Shown piece by piece: positions 33,430 through 40,195 of a stretch of 40,195 nucleotides of DNA (within the stretch, counting starts at the first letter, position 1; each line of letters begins with the position of its first letter). Origin of the DNA: Chloroflexota bacterium (GTDB lineage: Bacteria > Chloroflexota > Dormibacteria > CF-121); the NCBI GenBank assembly GCA_005889345.1, contig VBFR01000192.1, positions 1 through 40,195 on the forward strand. The letters run 5' to 3'. The notes under the pieces are model-generated. The model saw only the letters and a list, made by a program, of their open reading frames with translations. It was not told the origin of the DNA and ran no database searches. A program made the position numbers and the translations under genes.

Positions 33430-34959
33430 CTAGGAGCGCTCGTCCGGGACTTGCCCAGGCGAAGACCCGTACAAACGCCACGTGCCAGGGAGTCCCTTCA
33501 GCGCCCGCTCACCCAGGTCGCGGAATGCCCCGTCGGGATTGCCAAGCGACTCATGGACGATCTGAGAGACAACGATCTCGTTCGGGCCGGCGGTCGCCAT
33601 CACGCGAGCCGCGACGATCACGGCCACACCGCTGACCTTTTCACCACGAAGCTCGCATTCACCCAGATGCAGCCCGAAACGACTGTCGAGGCGGAGCTCA
33701 CGTAGTCGGTCGCGAAGCCACTGCGCCGAGTGGAGGCCGTTGCCCGGTCGATCGAACACCGCGAAGAATCCGTCCCCCGCGGTATCCATCTCACTTCCCT
33801 TGAATCGCCGCAAGCCTCGTCTGACAGTCGCACGGTAGGTCGTGAGCGCCTCGCGCCAGCGCTCATCGCCCATCGTCACGGCGCGAGCCGTTGAATCACA
33901 GATGTCCGTAAAGAAGAGCGTAAGGAGGGCCCGCGGTGGGAGCAGGCGATCGACAACGGGTCGGATGCGCCGTTGTAACGGTCCAAAGGCGACGGCCGCG
34001 GCAACGATCAGTGGGATTGTCATGATGTCGGACGAATGGCCGGTCGCCGCCTCGATGATGCGCTTGGAAACCGCGCTCAGACCGGCGAACGCGATAACTA
34101 GGAGGACCGTCGCCGAGCCATACAGGATCGTGCGATTCACCACCAGGTCGATGTCGTACAACCTGAACCGGATCATCGCGATGCCAAAGAGCAATGCCGA
34201 GACGATGCTGGCCAGCTGAACCAAAATGTCGGCTAGCGTCGCAAAGACCTGGTTGTGCGTCCCAAACTCGACGAACGACCAGAGGGCGTACGCCGCAACG
34301 ATGAGGATCAGGCCGTAGAAGATCCACTTGGTCTGCCGTCGCTCGGTGGGCGAGGAAACGCTGTTGAGCCGATACGCCTGCGCGCCCAGACCCGAGAAGA
34401 GGAACGCCAGCAGCACCAGTTGCCAGACACCGCGAGCGACCACGGGATCGACGGCCGTCAGCACAACACCGGCCACGGTCCAGGCGGCGAACACCACGAG
34501 AAGCCAGCGGGTCCAACTCGGGACGAAGCGGCCGTTAGGAAAGGTGTAGAGCACCGCGACGATCGCGATCAGCGCCAGCTTGATCGCTGCGCGGGTGGGG
34601 AGAGACCAGGAGTCCGCGAGGGAAACTGAGCTCCACGGACCCGCGATGGCGCAGCCGAAGAGCACGGCCTCGGCCGACGCGAGCAGGCCGAACCAGTCTC
34701 GCGAACGATACCGGAGGATAACCGCGGCAACCGCCGCGCTGGCCAGGGGTACGGCCAATGCGGCCGCGATATCGATGCCGACGAGGGTTGCCGGAGGCCG
34801 GTCCCCGGAAGCGCGCGGCGGCTTGAGCAGCGTGCCATCCACCCAGTGCGGCACCGCGTGGAGGAACGTCGCGATCGCGAGAAGAAGGACAACCACGTAC
34901 GCGAGCCGTGCCAGAACCAACCGGCCGCCGTGAAGGGTGGCGACGGTCCCGACTGCCAT
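33430..34959 (-). CDS. Membrane class III adenylate/guanylate cyclase-domain protein
   Basis: A 509-residue protein. The first 310 or so residues hold about nine hydrophobic segments of a sensor type also seen in some histidine kinases. The C-terminal class III cyclase domain has the metal aspartates in FFTDICDST and DTAGDGFFAVF, and GLHLGECELRGEKVSGVAV followed by AARV. The base-selecting lysine of adenylate cyclases is replaced (EMDTAGDG), as in a known subfamily, so ATP specificity is uncertain. The ATG at 34959 has no clear ribosome-binding site. Divergent from the iclR operon. Confidence 0.83.
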   Translation of the reverse strand: MAVGTVATLHGGRLVLARLAYVVVLLLAIATFLHAVPHWVDGTLLKPPRASGDRPPATLVGIDIAAALAVPLASAAVAAVILRYRSRDWFGLLASAEAVLFGCAIAGPWSSVSLADSWSLPTRAAIKLALIAIVAVLYTFPNGRFVPSWTRWLLVVFAAWTVAGVVLTAVDPVVARGVWQLVLLAFLFSGLGAQAYRLNSVSSPTERRQTKWIFYGLILIVAAYALWSFVEFGTHNQVFATLADILVQLASIVSALLFGIAMIRFRLYDIDLVVNRTILYGSATVLLVIAFAGLSAVSKRIIEAATGHSSDIMTIPLIVAAAVAFGPLQRRIRPVVDRLLPPRALLTLFFTDICDSTARAVTMGDERWREALTTYRATVRRGLRRFKGSEMDTAGDGFFAVFDRPGNGLHSAQWLRDRLRELRLDSRFGLHLGECELRGEKVSGVAVIVAARVMATAGPNEIVVSQIVHESLGNPDGAFRDLGERALKGLPGTWRLYGSSPGQVPDERS

Positions 34960-35008
34960 CGTGTGAGCTTAAGTCCAGCGATCTGCCGTACTCGGGCACG
35001 TGGCGCCG

Positions 35009-35023
35009 GGTCTTGCCAAGACC
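35009..35023. promoter_or_regulatory. 15-bp palindrome over the iclR promoter -35 box
   Basis: GGTCTTG-C-CAAGACC is a perfect palindrome with 7-bp arms. It covers the -35 box of the iclR promoter, the position expected for an autoregulatory IclR operator. It lies in the 91-bp divergent gap, so it might also affect the cyclase gene. Confidence 0.55.
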
Positions 35024-35041
35024 GAAAAGGGCCGCTATAGT
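35013..35041 (+). promoter_or_regulatory. Sigma70-type promoter of the iclR-corrinoid operon
   Basis: TTGCCA (35013-35018) and TATAGT (35036-35041) are separated by exactly 17 bp. The ATG of iclR is at 35051, only nine bases after the -10 box, so the transcript would be leaderless or nearly so. No Shine-Dalgarno is present, consistent with this. Confidence 0.65.
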
Positions 35042-35050
35042 TGTTGTGTC

Positions 35051-35839
35051 ATGAGCACCGGTTTCGTGACGCGCAACAAAGTGCAGTCGCTGGACCGGGC
35101 GTTGGAGATCCTCAAGCTGCTGGGGACCGAGCCCGAAATGCGGGTCACCGACCTCGCTCGCCGGCTGGAAGTGCACAAGTCGACCGTGTTCCGCCTGCTG
35201 TCCACGCTCCAGGAGCACGGCCTCGTGGAGCAGAACCCCAGTACCGAGAAGTACCGACTCGGATATGGGCTAGTGCGGCTGGCCGGCTCGGTTGTTTCCG
35301 AGCTCGACCTATCCCGCGCCTCCCGCCCCGTGCTGGAGGAGCTCGCTCTGCGCACCGGCGAAACGGTCAACCTGGCGATCCTGCAGGGGAACCAGGTGGT
35401 CAACATCGACCAGATCGCCGCGCCCAACCTGGTCGTCAACGTCAATTGGGTAGGGAAGCAGACGCCGCTCCACGCGACCTCGAACGGCAAGGTCCTGCTC
35501 GCCTACCTTCCCGCGGATGAGCGTCGCCGTCTCCTCGCCGCCTCGCTCCCGCGGTTGACGCCGCGTACCATCACCGACCCGCGAACGCTCGAGAAGCAGC
35601 TGCGCAGGGTGGTCGACGAGGGATTTGCCTTCACCCTCGAAGAGCTCGAGCTCGGCTTGAATGCCGTAGCCGCCCCGGTTCGGGCTGCCGACGGCCGGGT
35701 TCAGGCGGCGGTCAGCGTCGCCGGGCCTTCGTATCGAGTGACCCCTCAGCGGCTGACCGAGCTTGGTGACTTGACGAAAAAGGCGGGCGAGGCCATCTCG
35801 CGACGAATGGGCTACATCCCTGGAGGAGGCGAGGCATGA
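35051..35839 (+). CDS. IclR-family transcriptional regulator
   Basis: A 262-residue regulator of standard length. The winged helix covers about residues 9-75 (ALEILKLLGTEPEMRVTDLA, LEVHKSTVFRLLSTLQEHGL), and the effector-binding domain follows, with TPLHATSNGKVLLAYLP and AVAAPVRAADGRVQAAVSVAG. It is the first gene of the corrinoid operon and overlaps the next gene (ATGA), so it is made together with the pathway and probably controls it in response to a substrate or intermediate. A palindrome sits on its promoter. Confidence 0.92.
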   Translation: MSTGFVTRNKVQSLDRALEILKLLGTEPEMRVTDLARRLEVHKSTVFRLLSTLQEHGLVEQNPSTEKYRLGYGLVRLAGSVVSELDLSRASRPVLEELALRTGETVNLAILQGNQVVNIDQIAAPNLVVNVNWVGKQTPLHATSNGKVLLAYLPADERRRLLAASLPRLTPRTITDPRTLEKQLRRVVDEGFAFTLEELELGLNAVAAPVRAADGRVQAAVSVAGPSYRVTPQRLTELGDLTKKAGEAISRRMGYIPGGGEA

Positions 35840-36552
35840 GTCGGGAAGAAGAGATTCGACAGGAACTGTTCGACCACACCCTCAACGGCCACGCGCCCGA
35901 GGTAAAGGCGCTGACTGAAGAGGCATTGAAGCTGGGGATGGATCCGATGGACATCCTCTTCAAGGCGCTGATCCCTTCGCTGGAGGAGGTCGGGCGCCGC
36001 TTCGAGAAAGGTGACTTCTTCGTCCCCGAGATGCTGATCGCCGCGCGGGCGATGCAGGGTGCGCTCGTGATCCTGCGCCCGCTGATCGCGGAGACCGGCG
36101 CCAAGCCGATCGGCAAGTACGTGATCGGCACCGTCAAGGGCGACATCCACGACATCGGCAAGAACCTGGTGGTCATCATGCTGGAAGGCGCCGGCTTCGA
36201 AGTCGTCGACCTGGGGGTCAACTGTCCACCGGAGAAGTTCGTCGAAGCAGTACGGACCAACGAACCGCACATCGTCGGCTTCTCTGCCTTCCTCACCACC
36301 ACGATGCCGATGTTCAAAGTGAACATCGAAGCGTTGCAGAAGGCCGGGCTGCGGGACAAAGTAGTCGTGATGGTGGGCGGCGCTCCGGTCACCGAGGAAT
36401 ACGCGAAGCTCGCGGGCGCCGACCACTACGCCCCCGACGCCTCCTTCGCCACGCGGATGGCCAAGCAGGTCGTCGGCGCGGCACAGGCCGCTGAGAATGC
36501 AGCACTGACTCAGGCGGTCGAGCTGATCGACAAGACGCTGCGCAAGGGCTAG
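35836..36552 (+). CDS. Methyltransferase corrinoid-binding protein (MtgC/MttC/MtbC type)
   Basis: A 238-residue protein. An N-terminal helical cap domain (about 1-90) is followed by a Rossmann-like B12-binding domain with the base-off/His-on motif GDIHDIGKN (D103, H105, G108), then PHIVGFSAFLTTTM and VVMVGGAPVTEEYA. It carries the corrinoid that is methylated by an MttB-type enzyme and demethylated by the MtgA/AcsE-type protein. No MttB gene is beside it; the likely partner is at 13467-14921 on the other strand. Directly after iclR and 5 bp before the MetV-like gene. Confidence 0.9.
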   Translation: MSREEEIRQELFDHTLNGHAPEVKALTEEALKLGMDPMDILFKALIPSLEEVGRRFEKGDFFVPEMLIAARAMQGALVILRPLIAETGAKPIGKYVIGTVKGDIHDIGKNLVVIMLEGAGFEVVDLGVNCPPEKFVEAVRTNEPHIVGFSAFLTTTMPMFKVNIEALQKAGLRDKVVVMVGGAPVTEEYAKLAGADHYAPDASFATRMAKQVVGAAQAAENAALTQAVELIDKTLRKG

Positions 36553-36557
36553 AAACG

Positions 36558-36932
36558 ATGCGCGTCCTCGAGCGCCTGGTGGTCGCCGTCGAGAAGCCGC
36601 TCAAGGAGGCGGTTTGGGACTGCCGCATGTGCGGCCAGTGCATCCTGCACTCGACCGGACTCAGCTGCCCGATGCGCTGCCCAAAAAATCTGCGCAACGG
36701 TCCCTGCGGCGGCGTGCGCGCCAATGGCAATTGCGAGGTCTATCCCGACAAGCGCTGTGTTTGGGTTGAGGCCTGGGAGGGCTCGCGCCGCATGCCCGTG
36801 TTCAAGGATCACATCGAGCACCTCCAGAAGCCCGTCGACTGGCAGCTGCAAGGGACCTCATCCTGGATCAACCTCGTCAGTGGTCGGGACCATGAAGCAC
36901 CAAAAGGCTGGGAGGGGCATGCCCGGTCCTAG
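36558..36932 (+). CDS. metV: MetV-like cysteine-rich protein, methylene-THF reductase partner
   Basis: A 124-residue protein with a dense cysteine cluster: WDCRMCGQCILHSTGLSCP, then RCPKNLRNGPCGGV and two further cysteines (C22, C25, C28, C37, C41, C50, C59, C67). This is the pattern of the methylenetetrahydrofolate reductase C-terminal-type family, of which MetV of acetogens is a member and partners MetF. It likely binds zinc or iron-sulfur and supports activity or electron transfer. It overlaps metF by 14 bp, consistent with a complex. Confidence 0.82.
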   Translation: MRVLERLVVAVEKPLKEAVWDCRMCGQCILHSTGLSCPMRCPKNLRNGPCGGVRANGNCEVYPDKRCVWVEAWEGSRRMPVFKDHIEHLQKPVDWQLQGTSSWINLVSGRDHEAPKGWEGHARS

Positions 36933-37872
36933 CCGCCTGGCCGAGCTGCTGCGCGATGGCCGCTTCGTGGTCACCGCCGAGCTGACGTCCACCAACAGCG
37001 CCGATCCCGAGGCAACCTGGCGACTGGCCGAGGTGCTGCGCGGATCGGTCGATGCCGTCAACTGCACCGATAACACCGGTGCCCACGTCCACATGTCGTC
37101 GCTGGCGGCGGCCCACCTCCTTGTCGAGAAGGGAATCGAGCCGATCATGCAGCTCACCGTCCGCGACCGGAACCGGCTGGCGCTGCAGGCCGACCTGCTC
37201 GGTGCCGCGGCGCTCGGCGTCCGCAACATCGTCCTGATGAGTGGTGATGATGTGACTGTCGGCGATCACCCCGAGGCCCGGCGCATCTATGACATCGACT
37301 CGATGCAACTGATCGAGGTTGCGGCCGGCATGCGCGACCGTGGCACCTACCTGAGCGGCCGAACGCTCGACCAGGCGCCATCGTTTTTCATCGGCGCTGT
37401 CGAGAACCCCTTCGCGCCCCCATTGGAGTTCCGTCCCCTGCGGCTGCAGAAGAAAGTCCGGGCCGGGGCCGACTTTATTCAAACGCAGCTGGTCTTTGAC
37501 GTGCCGCTCTTCGCCCGCTTCATGTCGATGGTCGGCGACCTCGGCCTGACCGACAAGGTCTTCATCATCCCCTCGATTGGCATCCCGCGCTCGGCCCGGG
37601 GGGCCCGCTTCATGCGGGAGAAGGTTCCCGGGTTGCACGTACCCGACTCGCTCGTCGACCGGCTCGAAAAGACGCCGCCGGCCCGGCAATCCCAGGAGGG
37701 CATCCAGATCGCGGTCGAGCTTCTCAACGCCGTGCGCCAGATCCCCGGAGTGGCCGGCGTCCACCTGATCGGCATCAAGTGGGAAGAGGGGGTGGTGCAG
37801 GTGGCGGAGGCGGCCGGGCTCCTGCCCAGGCCGACGCTCAGCCCGCTGGCCACGGTTGGAGGCAGCCGCTGA
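36919..37872 (+). CDS. metF: Methylenetetrahydrofolate reductase (MetF family)
   Basis: A 317-residue TIM-barrel flavoprotein of the MetF family. Visible features are VVTAELTSTNSADPE near the N-terminus, LGVRNIVLMSGDDVTVGDHP, GADFIQTQLVFDVPLF and the C-terminal GVHLIGIKWEEGVVQ. In this operon it would work in the oxidative direction, turning methyl-THF from amine demethylation into methylene-THF. The ATG at 36919, after GGGAGGGG, is preferred over the in-frame ATG at 36892. It overlaps the MetV-like gene and the downstream methyltransferase start (TGATG). Confidence 0.88.
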   Translation: MPGPSRLAELLRDGRFVVTAELTSTNSADPEATWRLAEVLRGSVDAVNCTDNTGAHVHMSSLAAAHLLVEKGIEPIMQLTVRDRNRLALQADLLGAAALGVRNIVLMSGDDVTVGDHPEARRIYDIDSMQLIEVAAGMRDRGTYLSGRTLDQAPSFFIGAVENPFAPPLEFRPLRLQKKVRAGADFIQTQLVFDVPLFARFMSMVGDLGLTDKVFIIPSIGIPRSARGARFMREKVPGLHVPDSLVDRLEKTPPARQSQEGIQIAVELLNAVRQIPGVAGVHLIGIKWEEGVVQVAEAAGLLPRPTLSPLATVGGSR

Positions 37873-38738
37873 TGGACACCACCGTCCGCTCCCGGTCACG
37901 CGAGGTCGTCATCTCTGGCGACCGGCCCTTCGTGATGATCGGTGAGCGGATCAATCCCACCGGCCGCAAGGTGCTCGCCGCTGAGATGAAGGCGGGCGTC
38001 ATGGACCGGGTCAGAGCGGATGCCATCGCCCAGGTTCAGGCCGGCGCGCAGATGCTCGATGTCAACGCGGGTGTTCCGCTGGTGGATGAGCCGGCGCTGC
38101 TGGTGGCAACCATCAAGGCCGTCGGCGAAGTGACTGACGTGCCGATCTGCATCGACTCATCGGTGATCGAGGCGTTGGAGGCAGCGCTGGCCGCCTATGA
38201 AGGCAAGGCGCTGGTCAACTCCGTAACGGCGGAGGACGAGCGCATGGATCGCATCCTCCCGGTTGTCAAGAAGTACGGGGCCGCGGTGATCGGGATGAGC
38301 AACGATGAGACGGGCATCACGATGGTGCCGCAGGAACGGGTCGAGATCGCCCGCAAAATCATCGAGCGCGCGAAGTACTATGGCATCCCGGCGGAGGACG
38401 TCATCATCGACCCGATCGCGATGACGGTCGCGGCTGATCCCCAGGCGGGCCTGATCACGCTCGAGACCATGCGTCTCATCAAGGAGCAGCTCGGCAACAA
38501 CATGATCTGCGGAGCCTCGAACGTCTCCTTCGGCCTGCCCGACCGGCACATCCTCAACGCCGCCTTCTTTCCGGTCGCGATGCATGCCGGTCTGACCTGC
38601 GCGATCACCAATCCGCTGGTTGCGGAGGTGCGCAAGGCGGTGCAGGCCTCGGATCTCCTGCTAGGGCACGACGAGTACGCGATGAACTGGATCTCGGCGT
38701 TTCGCGCCGAGCAGAAGAAGGCGGTCCCCGCCGGATGA
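37872..38738 (+). CDS. Methyl-corrinoid:tetrahydrofolate methyltransferase (MtgA/AcsE type)
   Basis: A 288-residue pterin-binding TIM barrel, starting at the ATG that overlaps the metF stop. Family marks are MIGERINPTGRK, AQMLDVNAGVPLVDEP, PICIDSSVIEALEAAL and GASNVSFGLPDR, matching AcsE, MtgA and the pterin domain of MetH. It would move the methyl from the corrinoid protein to tetrahydrofolate, or the reverse. Its neighbours favour the MtgA role in amine or betaine demethylation. ATGA overlap with the activator gene. Confidence 0.9.
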   Translation: MDTTVRSRSREVVISGDRPFVMIGERINPTGRKVLAAEMKAGVMDRVRADAIAQVQAGAQMLDVNAGVPLVDEPALLVATIKAVGEVTDVPICIDSSVIEALEAALAAYEGKALVNSVTAEDERMDRILPVVKKYGAAVIGMSNDETGITMVPQERVEIARKIIERAKYYGIPAEDVIIDPIAMTVAADPQAGLITLETMRLIKEQLGNNMICGASNVSFGLPDRHILNAAFFPVAMHAGLTCAITNPLVAEVRKAVQASDLLLGHDEYAMNWISAFRAEQKKAVPAG

Positions 38739-40195
38739 TCCAGAAGAAGCTCGAGGTCCTCTACAAGCCCTTCGACAAGGCGACGCGCGTTCCGCCGGGC
38801 ACCACGCTGTTCAGCGCCGCGCACTGGATCGGCCTGCCGATCGACTCCACCTGCGGCGGCCGCGGCACCTGTGGCAAATGCAAAGTGCAGGTGCTGGAGG
38901 GCGGCGCGGAGATCACGACCGCCGATCGCAAGCAGCTGCGGCCGAGCGAGCTGGAGGCAGGCTGGCGCCTCTCCTGCCAGGCGAAGGTCTACGAGGACAC
39001 GACCGTCACAGTCCCCGAGCTCCTCCGAGTGCCCAAGGCCGCCACCATGGGTGTCAACCGGCTGGTGCTGCTCGACCCCAACGTGCGGAAGGTGTACGTG
39101 GAGCTCACCGAGCCCGATCTCGAGGACCAGCGCAGCGATGTCGAACGGCTCCGCGATGCCCTCACCGCCGAGGGCTTCGACATGAAGGCCGACCTGCGCG
39201 TCTTGCGAACGCTCCCGGGACTGCTGCGCGGAGCCGAGTTCAAGGTGACCGCCGTGCTGGGCGGCGACCAGCTGATCGCGGTCGAGGGGGGCGACACGCG
39301 CGAGGAGAGTTATGGTGTCGCCTTCGACCTGGGCACGACAACCGTCGTCGGCACGCTGATGAACCTGCGCACCGGCATGGCCGAGGCGGTCCGCTCGACG
39401 CTCAACGGCCAGGCGCCCTTCGGGGCCGACGTCATCTCCCGGATCAGTCACGGCATGCAGGGCGATGAGGCGAAGGCGGAGCTGCGCGAAGCGATCCAAG
39501 GCACCATGAACGGCGTCCTCCACGAGCTGTACGAATCGGCCGGGGTTGCGCGCGAGCGAGTCTACGAGACCGTCGTCGTGGGCAACGCCACGATGCTGCA
39601 CCTGCTGCTTGGCATCGACGCGACGCCGATCTCGATGATGCCCTTCACTCCCGCGTTTCGGGAACCGCTCTACCTTCCGGCCCGCGAGGTCGGCCTCGAC
39701 ATCCACCCGGGTGGCTATGTGCAGACGCTCCCCGTCATTGGGGCCTACGTCGGCGCCGACATCGTCGCCGGCGTCGTGGCGACCGGCCTCGCCCGCGAGG
39801 ATAAGCTGCGGGTCTTCGTCGACGTCGGAACCAACGGCGAGATCGTCCTCGGCTCGGTCAAACGCGTCCTGTGCACCGCCGCGCCGGCGGGCCCCGCGTT
39901 TGAGGGCAGCCAGATCCGCTGCGGCATGCGGGCGACCGACGGCGCCATCGAGGGCGTGACCCTGACCGACCATGTTGAGCTCCAGGTCATTGGGGGCGAC
40001 ATCCCGCCCAAGGGCATCTGCGGCTCGGGCCTCGTCGACACGGTTGCCCAGCTCCGCCTGGTCGGCCTACTCGATGCCGGCGGCAAGATGCGCAGCCGGG
40101 AAGAGGTCCCGGAGCATCCGCTCTCGGACCGGCTGATCACGATCGACGGCGTGCGCGCCTTCCTTCTTGCCGAAAACGTCTACCTGAGCCAGCGC
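38735..40195 (+). CDS. Reductive activator of corrinoid enzymes (RamA/RACE-like), 3' end outside window
   Basis: The first 487 residues are visible and the frame is open to the edge. The N-terminal domain is a 2Fe-2S ferredoxin with CGGRGTCGKC (C40, C46, C49) and C81. A linker is followed by an ASKHA ATPase-like domain with AFDLGTTTVVGTL, VVVGNATMLHLLLG, VFVDVGTNGEIVLG and PKGICGSGLVDTV. Such proteins use ATP to return oxidised Co(II) corrinoid to the active Co(I) state. It is cotranscribed with the corrinoid protein and methyltransferase, which fits that role. The C-terminal part is missing. Confidence 0.9.
   Translation, partial: MIQKKLEVLYKPFDKATRVPPGTTLFSAAHWIGLPIDSTCGGRGTCGKCKVQVLEGGAEITTADRKQLRPSELEAGWRLSCQAKVYEDTTVTVPELLRVPKAATMGVNRLVLLDPNVRKVYVELTEPDLEDQRSDVERLRDALTAEGFDMKADLRVLRTLPGLLRGAEFKVTAVLGGDQLIAVEGGDTREESYGVAFDLGTTTVVGTLMNLRTGMAEAVRSTLNGQAPFGADVISRISHGMQGDEAKAELREAIQGTMNGVLHELYESAGVARERVYETVVVGNATMLHLLLGIDATPISMMPFTPAFREPLYLPAREVGLDIHPGGYVQTLPVIGAYVGADIVAGVVATGLAREDKLRVFVDVGTNGEIVLGSVKRVLCTAAPAGPAFEGSQIRCGMRATDGAIEGVTLTDHVELQVIGGDIPPKGICGSGLVDTVAQLRLVGLLDAGGKMRSREEVPEHPLSDRLITIDGVRAFLLAENVYLSQR

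Noticed and set aside
35836-38738. Wood-Ljungdahl pathway locus
   Set aside because: MetF/MetV and an AcsE-like protein are present, but no CO dehydrogenase/acetyl-CoA synthase or AcsC/AcsD subunits are seen; the corrinoid protein is of the MtgC/MttC kind.
38378-39973. Long minus-strand reading frame of 531 codons opposite the corrinoid activator
   Set aside because: Composition of a shadow frame, and the plus strand has ferredoxin and ASKHA motifs in order.

Overview
High-GC bacterial DNA, roughly two thirds G+C, densely packed, with frequent ATGA, GTGA and TGATG overlaps between consecutive genes and several GTG or TTG starts. There is no rRNA, tRNA, CRISPR array, insertion sequence or phage gene that I can see. 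The gene mix (Liv-type transporter with a lipobox binding protein, Tad-type pseudopilins, many dimethylglycine-dehydrogenase-like genes, a non-pyrrolysine MttB protein) would fit a soil or aquatic Chloroflexota, Dormibacterota or similar deep-branching lineage. This is an inference from gene content only, not a sequence match.

Layout. 1-1217 (minus): a partial tRNA methylthiotransferase (mtaB) and rsmE. 1283-3427 (plus): a membrane HD-GYP/GAF/GGDEF protein. 3528-8287 (plus): a complete five-gene branched-chain-amino-acid-type ABC importer with its own promoter and an intercistronic stem-loop. 8234-22904 (minus): a long run comprising a GntR regulator, metallophosphoesterase, APC permease, DMGDH-like oxidase A, choline-kinase-like protein, iron alcohol dehydrogenase, MttB-family methyltransferase, DMGDH-like oxidase B, aldehyde dehydrogenase, a nucleotidyltransferase and a small receiver protein. 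23144-26845 (plus): three TadE/TadG pseudopilin-like genes. 26906-29075 (plus): a compact FMN-binding protein, ApbE and RnfD-like set. 29119-33415 (plus): DMGDH-like oxidase C with both ETF subunits. 33430-34959 (minus): a membrane nucleotidyl cyclase. 35051-40195 (plus): IclR regulator, corrinoid protein, MetV-like protein, MetF-like reductase, methyl-corrinoid:tetrahydrofolate methyltransferase and a reductive activator of corrinoid enzymes, which runs off the window.

How it may work together (inference). The two arms look like one pathway that strips methyl groups from a quaternary amine such as glycine betaine or choline. The iron alcohol dehydrogenase and aldehyde dehydrogenase could oxidise choline to betaine, as GbsB and GbsA do in Bacillus. 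The MttB-family protein would move one methyl to the corrinoid protein, the AcsE/MtgA-type enzyme would pass it to tetrahydrofolate, and MetF/MetV would oxidise methyl-THF to methylene-THF. The DMGDH-like flavoproteins would remove the remaining methyls oxidatively, with electrons going to ETF, and the activator would rescue oxidised cobalamin. The notable point is that a cobalamin methyl-transfer module, best known from anaerobes, sits next to three oxidative demethylases and an ETF. The minimal flavinylated redox set between the arms may or may not be connected to it.
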